In this document: piece by piece, positions 16,362 through 24,511 of the stretch
Position numbering within the stretch: position 1 is the first letter of the stretch
How the letters are laid out: the number at the start of each line of letters is the position of its first letter
From: DAOMOD01 sp964526035
GTDB taxonomy: Bacteria; Pseudomonadota; Gammaproteobacteria; Xanthomonadales; BPKI01
DNA: 37,212 bases
NCBI GenBank assembly: GCA_964526035.1
Contig: CAZGKE010000016.1
Coordinates: forward strand, 1 to 37,212
Direction of reading: 5' to 3'
Made by a program: the position numbers and the translations under genes
The notes under the pieces: model-generated
Seen by the model: only the letters and a program-made list of their open reading frames with translations
Told to the model about the DNA's origin: nothing
The model's database searches: none

Positions 16362-17928
16362 TCACGTGTCGTGAAGCACCGAGGCAAGAGGTGCGCCGAC
16401 GGTCATCCAGGCGACCAGATCAGCCGCAGGCATCGGTCTTGCAATGAGGTAGCCCTGCGCCAGATCGCAGCCGAAGTCGGCAAGCAGCGCGCGGCTGCGT
16501 TCGTCCTCCACGCCTTCAGCCACCACCCGCAGCCCCATGCCGTGGCCGAGTTCGATGATTGAGCGCACGATCGCGGCATCGCCCGGGGACTGGTGGATGC
16601 GTGTGATGAAGGAGCGGTCGATCTTGATCTCATGCAAGGGCAGGGCGTGCAGCTGCGACAGCGAAGACTGCCCGGTGCCGAAGTTGTCGATGGATAGCCG
16701 CAGCCCCAGATCGCGCAGCCGTTCGAGCACGCGAATGGCGCGGCCGGCATCGCGCATCACCGCGCTTTCCGTGATCTCGACGATCAGTGCCTGAGGTGGA
16801 AGACGGTGTGCCGACAGCATGCTGCGCAATATGCCGGGGAGGCTGCGGTCCATCAGACTCTCGGCAGAGACGTTGACGGCGACCGCGATATCGAGGCCCG
16901 CCTCGCGCCATCGTGCCGCCTGCGACAGCGCGCGCTCCAGCACCCAGTGCGTCAGCGGGTGGATCAACCCTGAATGTTCGGCCAGCGGAATGAACTCGGC
17001 GGGGCTCACCGGCCCGCGTCCGGGCTGTTCCCAGCGCAGCAGCGCCTCGACCTGACGCACCTGGCCGTCGGCGAGGTGGAGTTGGGGTTGATAGTGCAGC
17101 TCCATTTCGTCGCTGCCGAGTGCTGCACGGAGCTCGTTGATCAATAGTAGTCGGCGCAGGTGGGCGGCATCCTCGCCGACGCTGTAGAGGCGCACGGCTT
17201 CGTGCGAAAGCTTGGCCTCGTACATGGCGATGTCTGCGCGTCGCAGCAGCGTCTGCGGATCGGTCCCGTGCTGAGGGAAGACCGCGACTCCGATGCTCAC
17301 GTCCAGATGCAAAGTCATGTCATTGACACGGACCGGGTCGGCGGCACCCATGGTGATGCGACTTGCAGCGGCAATTGCTGCGCCTTCGTCGGCGACATCA
17401 AGCACCAGCAGGAATTCGTCGCCACCCAGGCGGGCGACCAGATCCGTGTGCTGGACGCCGTGTCGCAGGCGTTGCCCCAAGGCAATCAGAACCTGGTCGC
17501 CCACCGAATGGCCCAGGGTGTCGTTGATCTCCTTGAAGCGATTGCCGTCAAGCAGCAGCACGGCAAACACGGGCGATTCCGCAGCGACCGAAAGCAGCCT
17601 CTGCTCCAGTGCAGCGATGGCACNNNNNNNNNNNNNNNNNNNNNNNNNNNNNNNNNNNNNNNNNNNNNNNNNNNNNNNNNNNNNNNNNNNNNNNNNNNNN
17701 NNNNNNNNNNNNNNNNNNNNNNNCAGCGATGGCACCCTGCATGTGCGCCATCGAGCGCGCCAGCGTCCCCAGCTCGTCGTTGCCTCGGGTATCGATGGCG
17801 ACTCCGAAGTCGCCATGGCCTATGCGTTCGGCGGCTGCAGCGAGCGCCTGCAGCGGTCGGGTCACCGAACGCGCCAGGACAAACGCGCCGACCAGGGCCA
17901 GAACCAGCGCGAACACGGCGATGAACAT
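16362..17928 (-). CDS. HAMP-GGDEF-EAL c-di-GMP protein (interrupted by an assembly gap)
   Basis: The N-terminal part (upstream of the gap) has a membrane segment (MFIAVFALVLALVGAFVLA) and a HAMP domain (TRPLQALAAAAERIGHGDF). After the 100 N the frame resumes in the GGDEF domain (LLLDGNRFKEINDTLGHSVGD, then ARLGGDEF). An EAL domain follows (VEALLRW, NVSAESL, EITESAV, KIDRSF, AEGVEDE, QGYLIARPM). The DPLTGLxNR block that opens GGDEF domains is missing, so it lies in the gap. The loop-6 motif, normally DDFGTG, reads DNFGTG; the second metal-site Asp is Asn, which may weaken hydrolysis. The ATG at 17928 is chosen because the next one (17994) overlaps the start codon of the divergent gene. No periplasmic sensor domain is seen, so the N-terminus is unusually short. 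Confidence 0.82.
17624..17723. other. Assembly gap of 100 N
   Basis: A run of exactly 100 N, a conventional scaffold placeholder, so the true length is unknown. The 12 bases before it (17612-17623) and after it (17724-17735) are identical. It falls inside the HAMP-GGDEF-EAL gene and removes the start of the GGDEF domain. Confidence 0.98.
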
Positions 17929-17992
17929 CCGCTGTGATGACCGCCGCCGACAAGGATGCGTCGCGGTCAGCGATTGACTACTCTGTAGGGGC

Positions 17993-19492
17993 ATGAATCA
18001 TTCCGGCCCATCGACCGAACCTGCAGTGTCTTCGCCACGGCGTGCCCAGGATCGCATCGGTCGCGGGCTTGCCTTGCACGCGCTGGTACTTGGGCTATGG
18101 CTGACCGGTTTCGCGGCGGCGCGGCTGTTGGAGTATGCGCCTCACGCCAGCCTGTGGTTCCCACCCGCAGCGGTCACTTTCGCCGCCCTTCTGGTCTTCG
18201 GCGCCCGCGCGCTGCCGGCGCTCTGGACGGCCTGCGTGCTGGCCACTCTGTGGACCGACTCGAATGATGCGCAGGGCCTTTCGGCGGGCCAGCTGTTGGC
18301 CTCCAACCTGGGATTTGCTGTCGCCCACACGCTTGCCTATGGACTGGTGGCGTGGCCCTTGCGCTGGCTGGTGAAGCGGCGCGCACGCGCGTCGCGCACG
18401 CTGTTCGCGATGGTCGCATTCCTGCTCGGCGGGGCGCTGGCAGCCGCGCTGGCTGCCATCTCCGGTGCGCTGGCGCTCAGTCTGAGCGGCATGATTCCGC
18501 GTGCGGACGTGGCGGTCATTCTGGTGCCATGGTGGATCGGCGACTACGCCGGGCTGGTGGCGCTTGCGCCGCTGCTGGTTCTTCTGTTTGCGGGTGTCGC
18601 CGAGTGGGCCGGCTATGCCACCTTCCCCGGCATTCCCCGCTTCGCACCGCGGCAGACGCGCTCGCTGTCGAGCTTCAGCTTCGGGCCCAAGCTGACCCTG
18701 CTGCTCGGCTACAGTGCATTGGTGCTGGTGGCCGCGGCCGGATTGCCACAGCAGGAGGCCCTGATCTTTGCGCTGTTCGTGTCGATGGTGATCCAGCTCT
18801 GGATCGTGCACACCGAGGGCGAGACCCAGGCGCTGGTGGCAATTGCCACCTTCAGTCTCCTGCTGGCGATGGGTACGGCCATGCTCAACCTCGGCAGCCA
18901 CGCACTGACCCTGCAGTTCGCCCTGATCTGCCTGGCCGCCAACAGCCATTTCGGGCTGGTGGTGCCGAGGCTCTACGCCGATAACCAGCGCCTGCGTCAA
19001 CTTCTCACCCACGATCGGCTTACCGGGGTGCTGTCGCGCGCGTTTTTCGAGGATCGCGCCCGGGAAGGGATGCGCGCATCGCAGCCAGGGCAGCAGTCGG
19101 TCGCCCTGCTGATGATCGATCTCGACAACCTGAAGGGCATCAACGACAGTCTCGGGCATGCCGCGGGCGACCTCGCGCTGCGTGCATTGACCGACGCCTG
19201 CGCTGCTTGCCTGCGTCCTGTCGATGCCATGGGCCGCCTGAGCGGCGACGAGTTCTGTGTCTTTCTGCCCGGGTTGGACATCGAAAGCGCTGAAACCGTG
19301 GTTGTTGCGATGCGCGAGGCGCTGAGCGCGTCGGCGGCGAGCCTCGAGTTTCCGCTGCAGGCGAGTTTCGGCGCCGCGGCCACCCACGACCCGGACGAAA
19401 GCTACGAATCGCTGATGGCACGAGCAGATGCCGCGATGTACCGAGACAAGCGCGGTCGCGGCATCACCCCGACGGCGGCGGGACCGGTCTGA
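17993..19492 (+). CDS. MASE1-GGDEF membrane diguanylate cyclase
   Basis: 499 residues. The N-terminal ~310 residues form an eight-or-more-segment membrane sensor of the MASE1 type; early blocks are ARLLEYAPHASLWFPPAAVT, and a W-W-x-x-D motif (PWWIGDYAGLVALAPLLVL) is typical of this sensor. The GGDEF domain starts at about 335 (LTHDRLTGVLSRAFFEDRA), continues with LMIDLDNLKGINDSLGHAAGD, and has SGDEF (about 415) where GGDEF is usual. Gly-to-Ser at the first position is seen in some active cyclases, so activity is likely but not certain. It is divergent from the HAMP-GGDEF-EAL gene. The plus-strand ATG (17993) overlaps a possible minus-strand ATG (17994) in a shared CATG, so promoters must lie within the neighbouring coding sequence or the minus gene starts later. 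Confidence 0.9.
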   Translation: MNHSGPSTEPAVSSPRRAQDRIGRGLALHALVLGLWLTGFAAARLLEYAPHASLWFPPAAVTFAALLVFGARALPALWTACVLATLWTDSNDAQGLSAGQLLASNLGFAVAHTLAYGLVAWPLRWLVKRRARASRTLFAMVAFLLGGALAAALAAISGALALSLSGMIPRADVAVILVPWWIGDYAGLVALAPLLVLLFAGVAEWAGYATFPGIPRFAPRQTRSLSSFSFGPKLTLLLGYSALVLVAAAGLPQQEALIFALFVSMVIQLWIVHTEGETQALVAIATFSLLLAMGTAMLNLGSHALTLQFALICLAANSHFGLVVPRLYADNQRLRQLLTHDRLTGVLSRAFFEDRAREGMRASQPGQQSVALLMIDLDNLKGINDSLGHAAGDLALRALTDACAACLRPVDAMGRLSGDEFCVFLPGLDIESAETVVVAMREALSASAASLEFPLQASFGAAATHDPDESYESLMARADAAMYRDKRGRGITPTAAGPV

Positions 19493-19539
19493 GCGGCGAT
19501 CTCTCCACGCAACCTGCGCGATCAGCAACCAGAAGAGCT

Positions 19540-20565
19540 TCAGCCCCTGCAGGAGCGGCGAAAGCCGCGATCGGCGGTCCATGCGAAGCGTCGATCGCAG
19601 CTTTCGCCGCTCCTGCATGAAGCCTTGAGCTTTCGCGCGTTGGCGCGCATGACCGCAACGCATTGAGAGGCGTACGCCGGCTTCGAACCATCGACTTGCG
19701 GCCAAAACTCGTACTGCAGTTTCTGGATGTGCCCTTTCCAGACGAGCTGCAGATCCCCGTCGTCGTACCAGCCAACTTCCCCGTAGCCGGGGACGCGCAT
19801 GCCATTTCTCTGGCGGTAGTCCCGAAAGTGCCCCTGCCAGGGGACTTGTCTGTATGCGCCGTCGAACTGGCCGAAGCGACCTGGACTGTAGATGCTGGTC
19901 ACCTCTCCGACTTCATTGAAACGGAATTCCAAGGACACGGAAGTACTTCCGTCAGTCAACGTGGCGAGCGCCGAATGATCATTGACAGGACTCCATGTGA
20001 CTCCGGACTGGGGCAGGAGCGCCGTCGGAAACCAGACACCCTCGGCCAGATACCTGTGCAACGCCCCTGAGTCCAATTCCGAAGCGCCCTCTTCCGATGC
20101 GATTGCAAAAGCCGACAAGAGGCTCACGCGTCCGGAACCGACACCGCCAACATAGCTGTCCACGACACGTATATGGGTTCCCAGAGGAGTCTCGATCCTT
20201 GCGTTCCAAAGGAAACCCGTTGCCGGCGGTGCCACAATCTGACTCGCAGTGAAGAGTAGCCATCTTTCGGTAGCCGTACTGGTTCGCAACTCGCCCGATT
20301 GCTGAATTCTTGCCGTCTTGATCAGCGCTTGACCGTCGGTCAGGACGTGCTGGAAGTAGCGGGCAACCGGGGCTGGGAGCTCGGAGAACGACGCAAAGTC
20401 AACGAACTCGCTGACAGTTCGGCGTGGTCCCTCCCTCAGTGTTGCTTCCAGCTGACCGATCTTGGAGGACTCTCGCTCCTGCCCAACCAGGAACGCAACG
20501 GTTGCGACGACGGCGATTGCTCCAGTCGAGATGAGAATCCCCTTGATCATCGTCGTCCAACTCAC
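19540..20565 (-). CDS. DUF6544 family protein with repeat-encoded C-terminus
   Basis: 341 residues from a GTG at 20565 preceded by GAAGG; an ATG 15 bases downstream is an alternative. An N-terminal membrane anchor (MIKGILISTGAIAVVATVAF) is followed by a domain with LPAPVARYFQHVL, FLWNARIETPLGTHI, RYLAEGVWFPTALLPQSGV, VPWQGHF, VPGYGEVGWY and WKGHIQKLQYEFW. These are the blocks of the DUF6544 family (function unknown). The last 25 or so residues, after MRANARKLKAS, are Arg/Cys-rich and encoded by the REP-like hairpin at 19548-19617, so the natural stop may have been lost when that element arrived. It starts 12 bases after the DUF6429 gene and is probably cotranscribed. Confidence 0.8.
   Translation of the reverse strand: MSWTTMIKGILISTGAIAVVATVAFLVGQERESSKIGQLEATLREGPRRTVSEFVDFASFSELPAPVARYFQHVLTDGQALIKTARIQQSGELRTSTATERWLLFTASQIVAPPATGFLWNARIETPLGTHIRVVDSYVGGVGSGRVSLLSAFAIASEEGASELDSGALHRYLAEGVWFPTALLPQSGVTWSPVNDHSALATLTDGSTSVSLEFRFNEVGEVTSIYSPGRFGQFDGAYRQVPWQGHFRDYRQRNGMRVPGYGEVGWYDDGDLQLVWKGHIQKLQYEFWPQVDGSKPAYASQCVAVMRANARKLKASCRSGESCDRRFAWTADRGFRRSCRG
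19548..19617. repeat. REP-like inverted pair (BIME-type)
   Basis: Two 26-base arms (19548-19573 and 19592-19617) are inverted copies with one mismatch, separated by 18 bases. Each arm contains GCGGCGAAAGCCGC or its near copy, which alone folds into a 5-bp stem with a GAAA tetraloop. The AGGAGCGGC...GCCGCGA pattern is the common REP form in Pseudomonas and Xanthomonadales genomes. The pair overlaps the 3' end of the DUF6544 gene and follows the MASE1-GGDEF gene on the other strand, so it may also end transcription. Confidence 0.85.
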
Positions 20566-20577
20566 GGTGCCTTCGGG

Positions 20578-20799
20578 TCAGGCAAACAGAGCCCGCGCCA
20601 GCGCTCGTCCGCGAGCTTCGCCTTCCTCCGTCAGTGACACTGACTTGGCCTTGCCCACCGGATTGCTGATGTACCCGCGCTCATGCAGGCGGTTCATCAC
20701 GTCCCGGTCAAAACCCTTCCAGCTGCGCCCGTCGTCAAAGCAGAAGGCAACGAGGAGAGCCAGCACGGCGTCGTCGATTCGCTGTTCGTCGAATTGCAT
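20578..20799 (-). CDS. DUF6429 family small protein
   Basis: 73 residues from the ATG at 20799, chosen because family members begin close to the IDDAVLALL motif; the frame is open 12 codons further upstream. Diagnostic blocks are QRIDDAVLALLVAFCFDDGR, SWKGFDRDVMNRLHERGYI, NPVGKAKSV and LTEEGEARG. This is the DUF6429 pattern, a short soluble protein, possibly winged-helix-like, with no known function. It is the first gene of a probable two-gene unit with DUF6544. Confidence 0.82.
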   Translation of the reverse strand: MQFDEQRIDDAVLALLVAFCFDDGRSWKGFDRDVMNRLHERGYISNPVGKAKSVSLTEEGEARGRALARALFA

Positions 20800-20952
20800 G
20801 GTGCACCCGGAGCCTGATTGGCTTGGTGGGTTCAATCATCTCCGATGGGCTATCCGCGCGCCAGCCCGTGCCTGAGCTGAATTCGACACCGACACGCTGC
20901 TGCCACACGCACCAGACCGCACGGCGTGCGCGCACGTTGGTTCAAAAGAGCC

Positions 20953-22374
20953 TCAGAACTCCTGGAACGAGCTGCCGAAGATGTGGTCGTGAAGGGTGGG
21001 GCCTGGCTGGAACTCCATTGCGCCTATGTCGACAAGCGGGGCGCTGCCGACTCCCGCGTCGGGAGTGCCCGGGTCGTCGACAAAGCGGGGCTGGCCAAGC
21101 AGATCCGTGACGACGCCCTCCGGAACAGCGGCGTTGTTGCCTGCGTCGATCAACGGCGAGCCGGGCAGGGGACGGTAGTCGGCATCCGGATCAAGCATCG
21201 GGTCTGCCTGCAATACACCATCGCCGACGGACGCCGAGGATGTCGGGCTGTCCACGATCGACCACGCCAGCATGGTGTTGCCATTGCCCGCAGTGGCTAC
21301 GTCATTTCCCGCCAGCACGCTGTTCACCACTGAAGGGAACGCGTTGTAGGTGGTGAAAACGGTCGCAGTGCCGCCGTTGTCCGTCAACGTGCTGTTGATG
21401 AGCTGAGGGCTCGCAGCGTTGGCGAAGAGCGCGCCCGTACCGCAGTTGCAGGCGTTGGCATTGCGTGCCAGCAGCGTGTTGATGATCTGCAGGTTGCTCT
21501 CTCCCGCCACGTACAAGCCCGTTCCAAAGGCGGCGATGTTGTCGAGAAGGCGGCTGGACTCGATGCGTCCGTGGCCTCCGGTGATGTAGACGCCGCCCCC
21601 TCCGAAGGTGCGAACCAGCCATGAGACGCCGTCGGGAAGCGCTTCGGCGCGACCGTTGCCAATGAAGTCGCTTCCCCGTACTTCGATCCCGGTGTGGTTG
21701 GCATACAAGGCACCTCCGAATCCCGAAGAGGTGTTTCCCAGAAAACTGCTGTATTCGATGCGCGCTTCGGGCGTCCCCATCAGTGCCACGGCGCCACCGA
21801 AATTGACAGATTCATTGTGGATGAATTCGCTGTCGAGAATGATGATGCTGCCCCCCTCTGAATACAGCCCGCCCCCCTGCAGGGACTGGTTGTCGCGAAA
21901 CAAGGTGGCGGAAACCACGGTGTGACTGTCGATGGAGCTGATGCCTCCACCAAGCACGCCCTGATTGGTCTCGATGACAAGGTTGGACAGCGCCGCCGAG
22001 GCACCAATGATTTCGATGCCGCCGCCGGGTCCGGCTCCCAGCGATCCGCCTTCGCCGAAGCCGCCGGTCACCGTGAACCCTGTCAGCGCGGCTTCGCCGC
22101 CATGCCCCATGCTCACCACGAAACCTGTCGCGCCTGCACCGTCGATGACGGTCTGCGCGGCGCCGGCGGTCGATTGTACGGTGATGGACTTGCCCAGAAA
22201 GTCGATGCGCTCGGCCCAGAGGCCGGGGCCCACCAGAATCCTGTCATTGTCCTGGGCCAGCGCTATCGCCGCCTGGATGCCTGGCGCATCCTCCGGCACG
22301 CGAATGTCGGCCGCCGCGGTCGACCCGGCCACAACCAGGCACCCGAAAAACAAGATACAGGACAGATTGCGCAC
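20953..22374 (-). CDS. Exported right-handed beta-helix protein, choice-of-anchor-like C-terminus
   Basis: 473 residues from a GTG at 22374 with GGGGAG 7 bases upstream. The signal peptide is MRNLSCILFFGCLVVAGSTAA, with cleavage near AAA-D. The start of the mature protein (IRVPEDAPGIQAAIALAQDN) is the usual lead-in of Pfam beta-helix proteins (I-x-V-P-x-D-x-x-T-I-Q-x-A-I). Parallel beta-helix rungs follow, rich in GGG(I/L)(S/Y) and L-x-x-N turns (for example GGGISSID and QGGGLYSEGG). The tail GSPLIDAGNN, then LGQPRF and DIGAMEF, is the choice-of-anchor-Q style ending. The last residues, IFGSSFQEF, resemble a degenerate version of the F-x-D-G-F-E tail seen elsewhere here. A polysaccharide- or surface-binding role is possible, but no catalytic residues are recognised. 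Confidence 0.85.
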   Translation of the reverse strand: MRNLSCILFFGCLVVAGSTAAADIRVPEDAPGIQAAIALAQDNDRILVGPGLWAERIDFLGKSITVQSTAGAAQTVIDGAGATGFVVSMGHGGEAALTGFTVTGGFGEGGSLGAGPGGGIEIIGASAALSNLVIETNQGVLGGGISSIDSHTVVSATLFRDNQSLQGGGLYSEGGSIIILDSEFIHNESVNFGGAVALMGTPEARIEYSSFLGNTSSGFGGALYANHTGIEVRGSDFIGNGRAEALPDGVSWLVRTFGGGGVYITGGHGRIESSRLLDNIAAFGTGLYVAGESNLQIINTLLARNANACNCGTGALFANAASPQLINSTLTDNGGTATVFTTYNAFPSVVNSVLAGNDVATAGNGNTMLAWSIVDSPTSSASVGDGVLQADPMLDPDADYRPLPGSPLIDAGNNAAVPEGVVTDLLGQPRFVDDPGTPDAGVGSAPLVDIGAMEFQPGPTLHDHIFGSSFQEF

Positions 22375-22557
22375 GCGGATTCTCCCCTTGCGGGAGCCAG
22401 GCGTACAGGTTCCGTGATCAGAATGGGAAACCGACGCCCCGGACTCCTCAGTTCGCGAGGAAAGATGCCCCAGGAGTTGGCAAGAGACGGTGAAAATCCG
22501 ATGACATGTGGTCGTGCGCGGACTTGGTCAGAGGTTTCCCGGCAAGGTGATTCCGGA

Positions 22558-23673
22558 CTAGTCGCTCGACGCCGACGATTCCATGACCGTCGCCCAGCCG
22601 CGCAGCGACTCCACCCGGCTGCAGACGATTTTCAGGCAGACCAGCATGGGTACGGCCAGCAGCAGACCGGGCACCCCCCACATCCAGCCCCACAGAAGCA
22701 GCCACAAAAGGACGATCAAGGGTGAAATGGCCATCGTCCGGCCGAGAACCGTCGGTGTGACCACCTGGCTCTCGATCAGGTTGAGGACAAGGAACACGCC
22801 CGGCACGGCCAGCGCGGCACCGAGGGTCGGAAAACTGGCCAGGCCGACCACGGTAAGCAGGATCGCGGCCACCAAGGGGCCGACGTAGGGCGCGAAGTTC
22901 AGCATGGCCACGGCGACCCCCCACAGCGCGGCGTCGTTCGCATCGAGGCCCATGGCGAACAGGGCAAGTCCGGTGGCAAGGCCCAGGCCAAGGTTGATCA
23001 GGGAAATGGTCAGTACGTAGCGCGAGATGTCTGACTGGATGGTGTGCAGGATATCCATCGTCAGCCTCTTCTCGGTGCGTCCCGGCAACAACATCAGGAT
23101 GCGACTCTGCAACTCCTGGCCATAGGTGAGGAAAAAGTGGCAAAGGATGACTACGGCGAGGAAAAAGGCCAGTGCACGCGGCGCACGTCCGACGGCAGAC
23201 CAGAGACTGCCACGCTTTCGTTCGACCACCTCGATCCGCTGCTCGCCATCTTCGCTGGCGATTTCCTGCAGCGATTCGGTCGCGCGGCTGGCCTCCTCGA
23301 TCGGTCTCGCAATGGCGCGGAGCTGGGGCAGGTGCTGGCGCACCTCGCTGGGCGCCGCGCGGATCCAGTCCACGGCTGGCGGCAGCAGCGCCGATCCCGC
23401 GAAAACGGCGGCGCTGAGGCCGCCCGCAACAAAGATCAGCGAACCAAGGACGCGCGGCACCCGCCATCTTTGCAGACGCGACACCAGAGGATTGCCGCAG
23501 AGCGCAAAGAACATCGCCAGTACCACTGGCACCAGGACCTCGCGACCGAGATAGGCGGTGAAAAGCATCGCGATGATGACGAGAATCACCAGCAGCGTGC
23601 GCATTCCCGGACGTGCGGGGAGGGCTACGTCGCCTTCGGGTGGAGGGGCAACAGGTGGAATCGACGAGGTCAT
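22558..23673 (-). CDS. AI-2E family transporter (PerM-like)
   Basis: 371 residues. The start at 23673 forms an ATGA overlap with the stop of the preceding gene, which decides it over an ATG 15 bases upstream. The topology is typical: two hydrophobic segments near residues 25-70, another at about 80-95, a soluble middle region (VDWIRAAPSEVRQHLPQLRA), then five segments. Signatures are CGNPLVSRLQRW, ISLINLGLGLATGLALFAMG, LNFAPYVGPLVAAIL, LIESQVVTPTVLGRTMAISP and WGVPGLLLAVPMLVCLKI. Family members are exporters or Na+/H+ antiporters, and the name AI-2E does not establish the substrate. It is the last gene of a four-gene coupled unit. Confidence 0.92.
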   Translation of the reverse strand: MTSSIPPVAPPPEGDVALPARPGMRTLLVILVIIAMLFTAYLGREVLVPVVLAMFFALCGNPLVSRLQRWRVPRVLGSLIFVAGGLSAAVFAGSALLPPAVDWIRAAPSEVRQHLPQLRAIARPIEEASRATESLQEIASEDGEQRIEVVERKRGSLWSAVGRAPRALAFFLAVVILCHFFLTYGQELQSRILMLLPGRTEKRLTMDILHTIQSDISRYVLTISLINLGLGLATGLALFAMGLDANDAALWGVAVAMLNFAPYVGPLVAAILLTVVGLASFPTLGAALAVPGVFLVLNLIESQVVTPTVLGRTMAISPLIVLLWLLLWGWMWGVPGLLLAVPMLVCLKIVCSRVESLRGWATVMESSASSD

Positions 23674-24032
23674 GGCAATCGCTCGCATCCGGCAGCGGTG
23701 GCTGCTTCTGCATTTCGATGAGTTTCAGTTTCCGGCGGCGACGGGGGTGGAGCCGCCGACAGATCCGCCACTGATGTGAGGAACTCGGTCAGCGACCGTG
23801 CACCACGCAGCGATTGCGTGAGCAGGGCGAGTGATCCGGATACCGTCGCCCACGGGCGCAGCATGCCGCTGAGCGCACCAAGCGCAAAGCCGGCGCCGAC
23901 GATACGAACTGGAGTCAGCGCATCGCGACCGCTGATCTCCAGGCTGACCAGGGTATCCGCCAACCTGGCGCGAGCCTGCGTCAGCCGGCGGTCGGCTTGC
24001 GCTACGGCAACGCGTTTTCTGCGCAGGCTCAT
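23670..24032 (-). CDS. Small basic protein with one hydrophobic segment (YqjK position)
   Basis: 120 residues. The N-terminus is basic and helical (MSLRRKRVAVAQADRRLTQA). A Gly/Ala-rich amphipathic segment follows (VRIVGAGFALGALSGML), then a Pro/Glu-rich tail. No firm family is recognised. By position and character it may correspond to YqjK in the enterobacterial yqjDEK set. It overlaps the upstream gene by 4 bases and the downstream transporter by 4 bases. Confidence 0.7.
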   Translation of the reverse strand: MSLRRKRVAVAQADRRLTQARARLADTLVSLEISGRDALTPVRIVGAGFALGALSGMLRPWATVSGSLALLTQSLRGARSLTEFLTSVADLSAAPPPSPPETETHRNAEAATAAGCERLP

Positions 24033-24511
24033 TGCTTGAGCCCATCACCAGCAAGATGTCGACGGCTTCGCGCAAAGCGCAGCAGCGGCGCAAGCTCCGA
24101 TACCCGCCAAAGCGCCAACCCACCCAGCAACAGCGAAGCGCCGGCCGCTGCACTCGCGGCCCACTGCCAGGCCAGCCCGTACGCGTGCAGCACCGCCACC
24201 AGGGCGGCTACCAGGCACAGCCACCCGGCAAGCAGCAGTACACAGGCCAGAACCGTCAGCACGACGATGCGCAGCGATGCGGCGCGCGCCAGAGCGGCCT
24301 CCGCCGAAAGCAGTTCGCGCGCGGCATCAAGGGCGCTCTGCAGGGCATCAACGGTGTCACTGCCTTGCGCTGCAATCTTGCGCAGGTCGTCGATCAGGCG
24401 GCTGTCGCTGTTCGTAGCGGCGGCCTGGTCGGCGACGCCGGCAGGCGTCTCCGCGGCGCCACGGGTGTTTTCGCCCGCCGCGGGTTTCGATTCGATGTCC
24501 TCCGGCTTCAT
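24029..24511 (-). CDS. YqjE-like (phage holin superfamily) membrane protein
   Basis: 160 residues. An acidic N-terminal tail (to about residue 40) and a helical stretch (DDLRKIAAQGSDTVDALQSA) lead to two closely spaced membrane hairpin segments: LRIVVLTVLACVLLLAGWLC and a second Ala/Gly/Leu-rich one. The layout fits the holin-3_6/YqjE family. The gene shares one base with the upstream stop (TGATG) and overlaps the downstream start by 4. YqjE and YqjD are inner-membrane proteins linked to stationary phase in enterobacteria; the role here is inferred from that. Confidence 0.72.
   Translation of the reverse strand: MKPEDIESKPAAGENTRGAAETPAGVADQAAATNSDSRLIDDLRKIAAQGSDTVDALQSALDAARELLSAEAALARAASLRIVVLTVLACVLLLAGWLCLVAALVAVLHAYGLAWQWAASAAAGASLLLGGLALWRVSELAPLLRFARSRRHLAGDGLKQ

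Noticed and set aside
18095..19705. A 536-codon minus-strand frame opposite the MASE1-GGDEF gene
   Set aside because: Antisense shadow, rich in Arg/Gln/His, no motifs.
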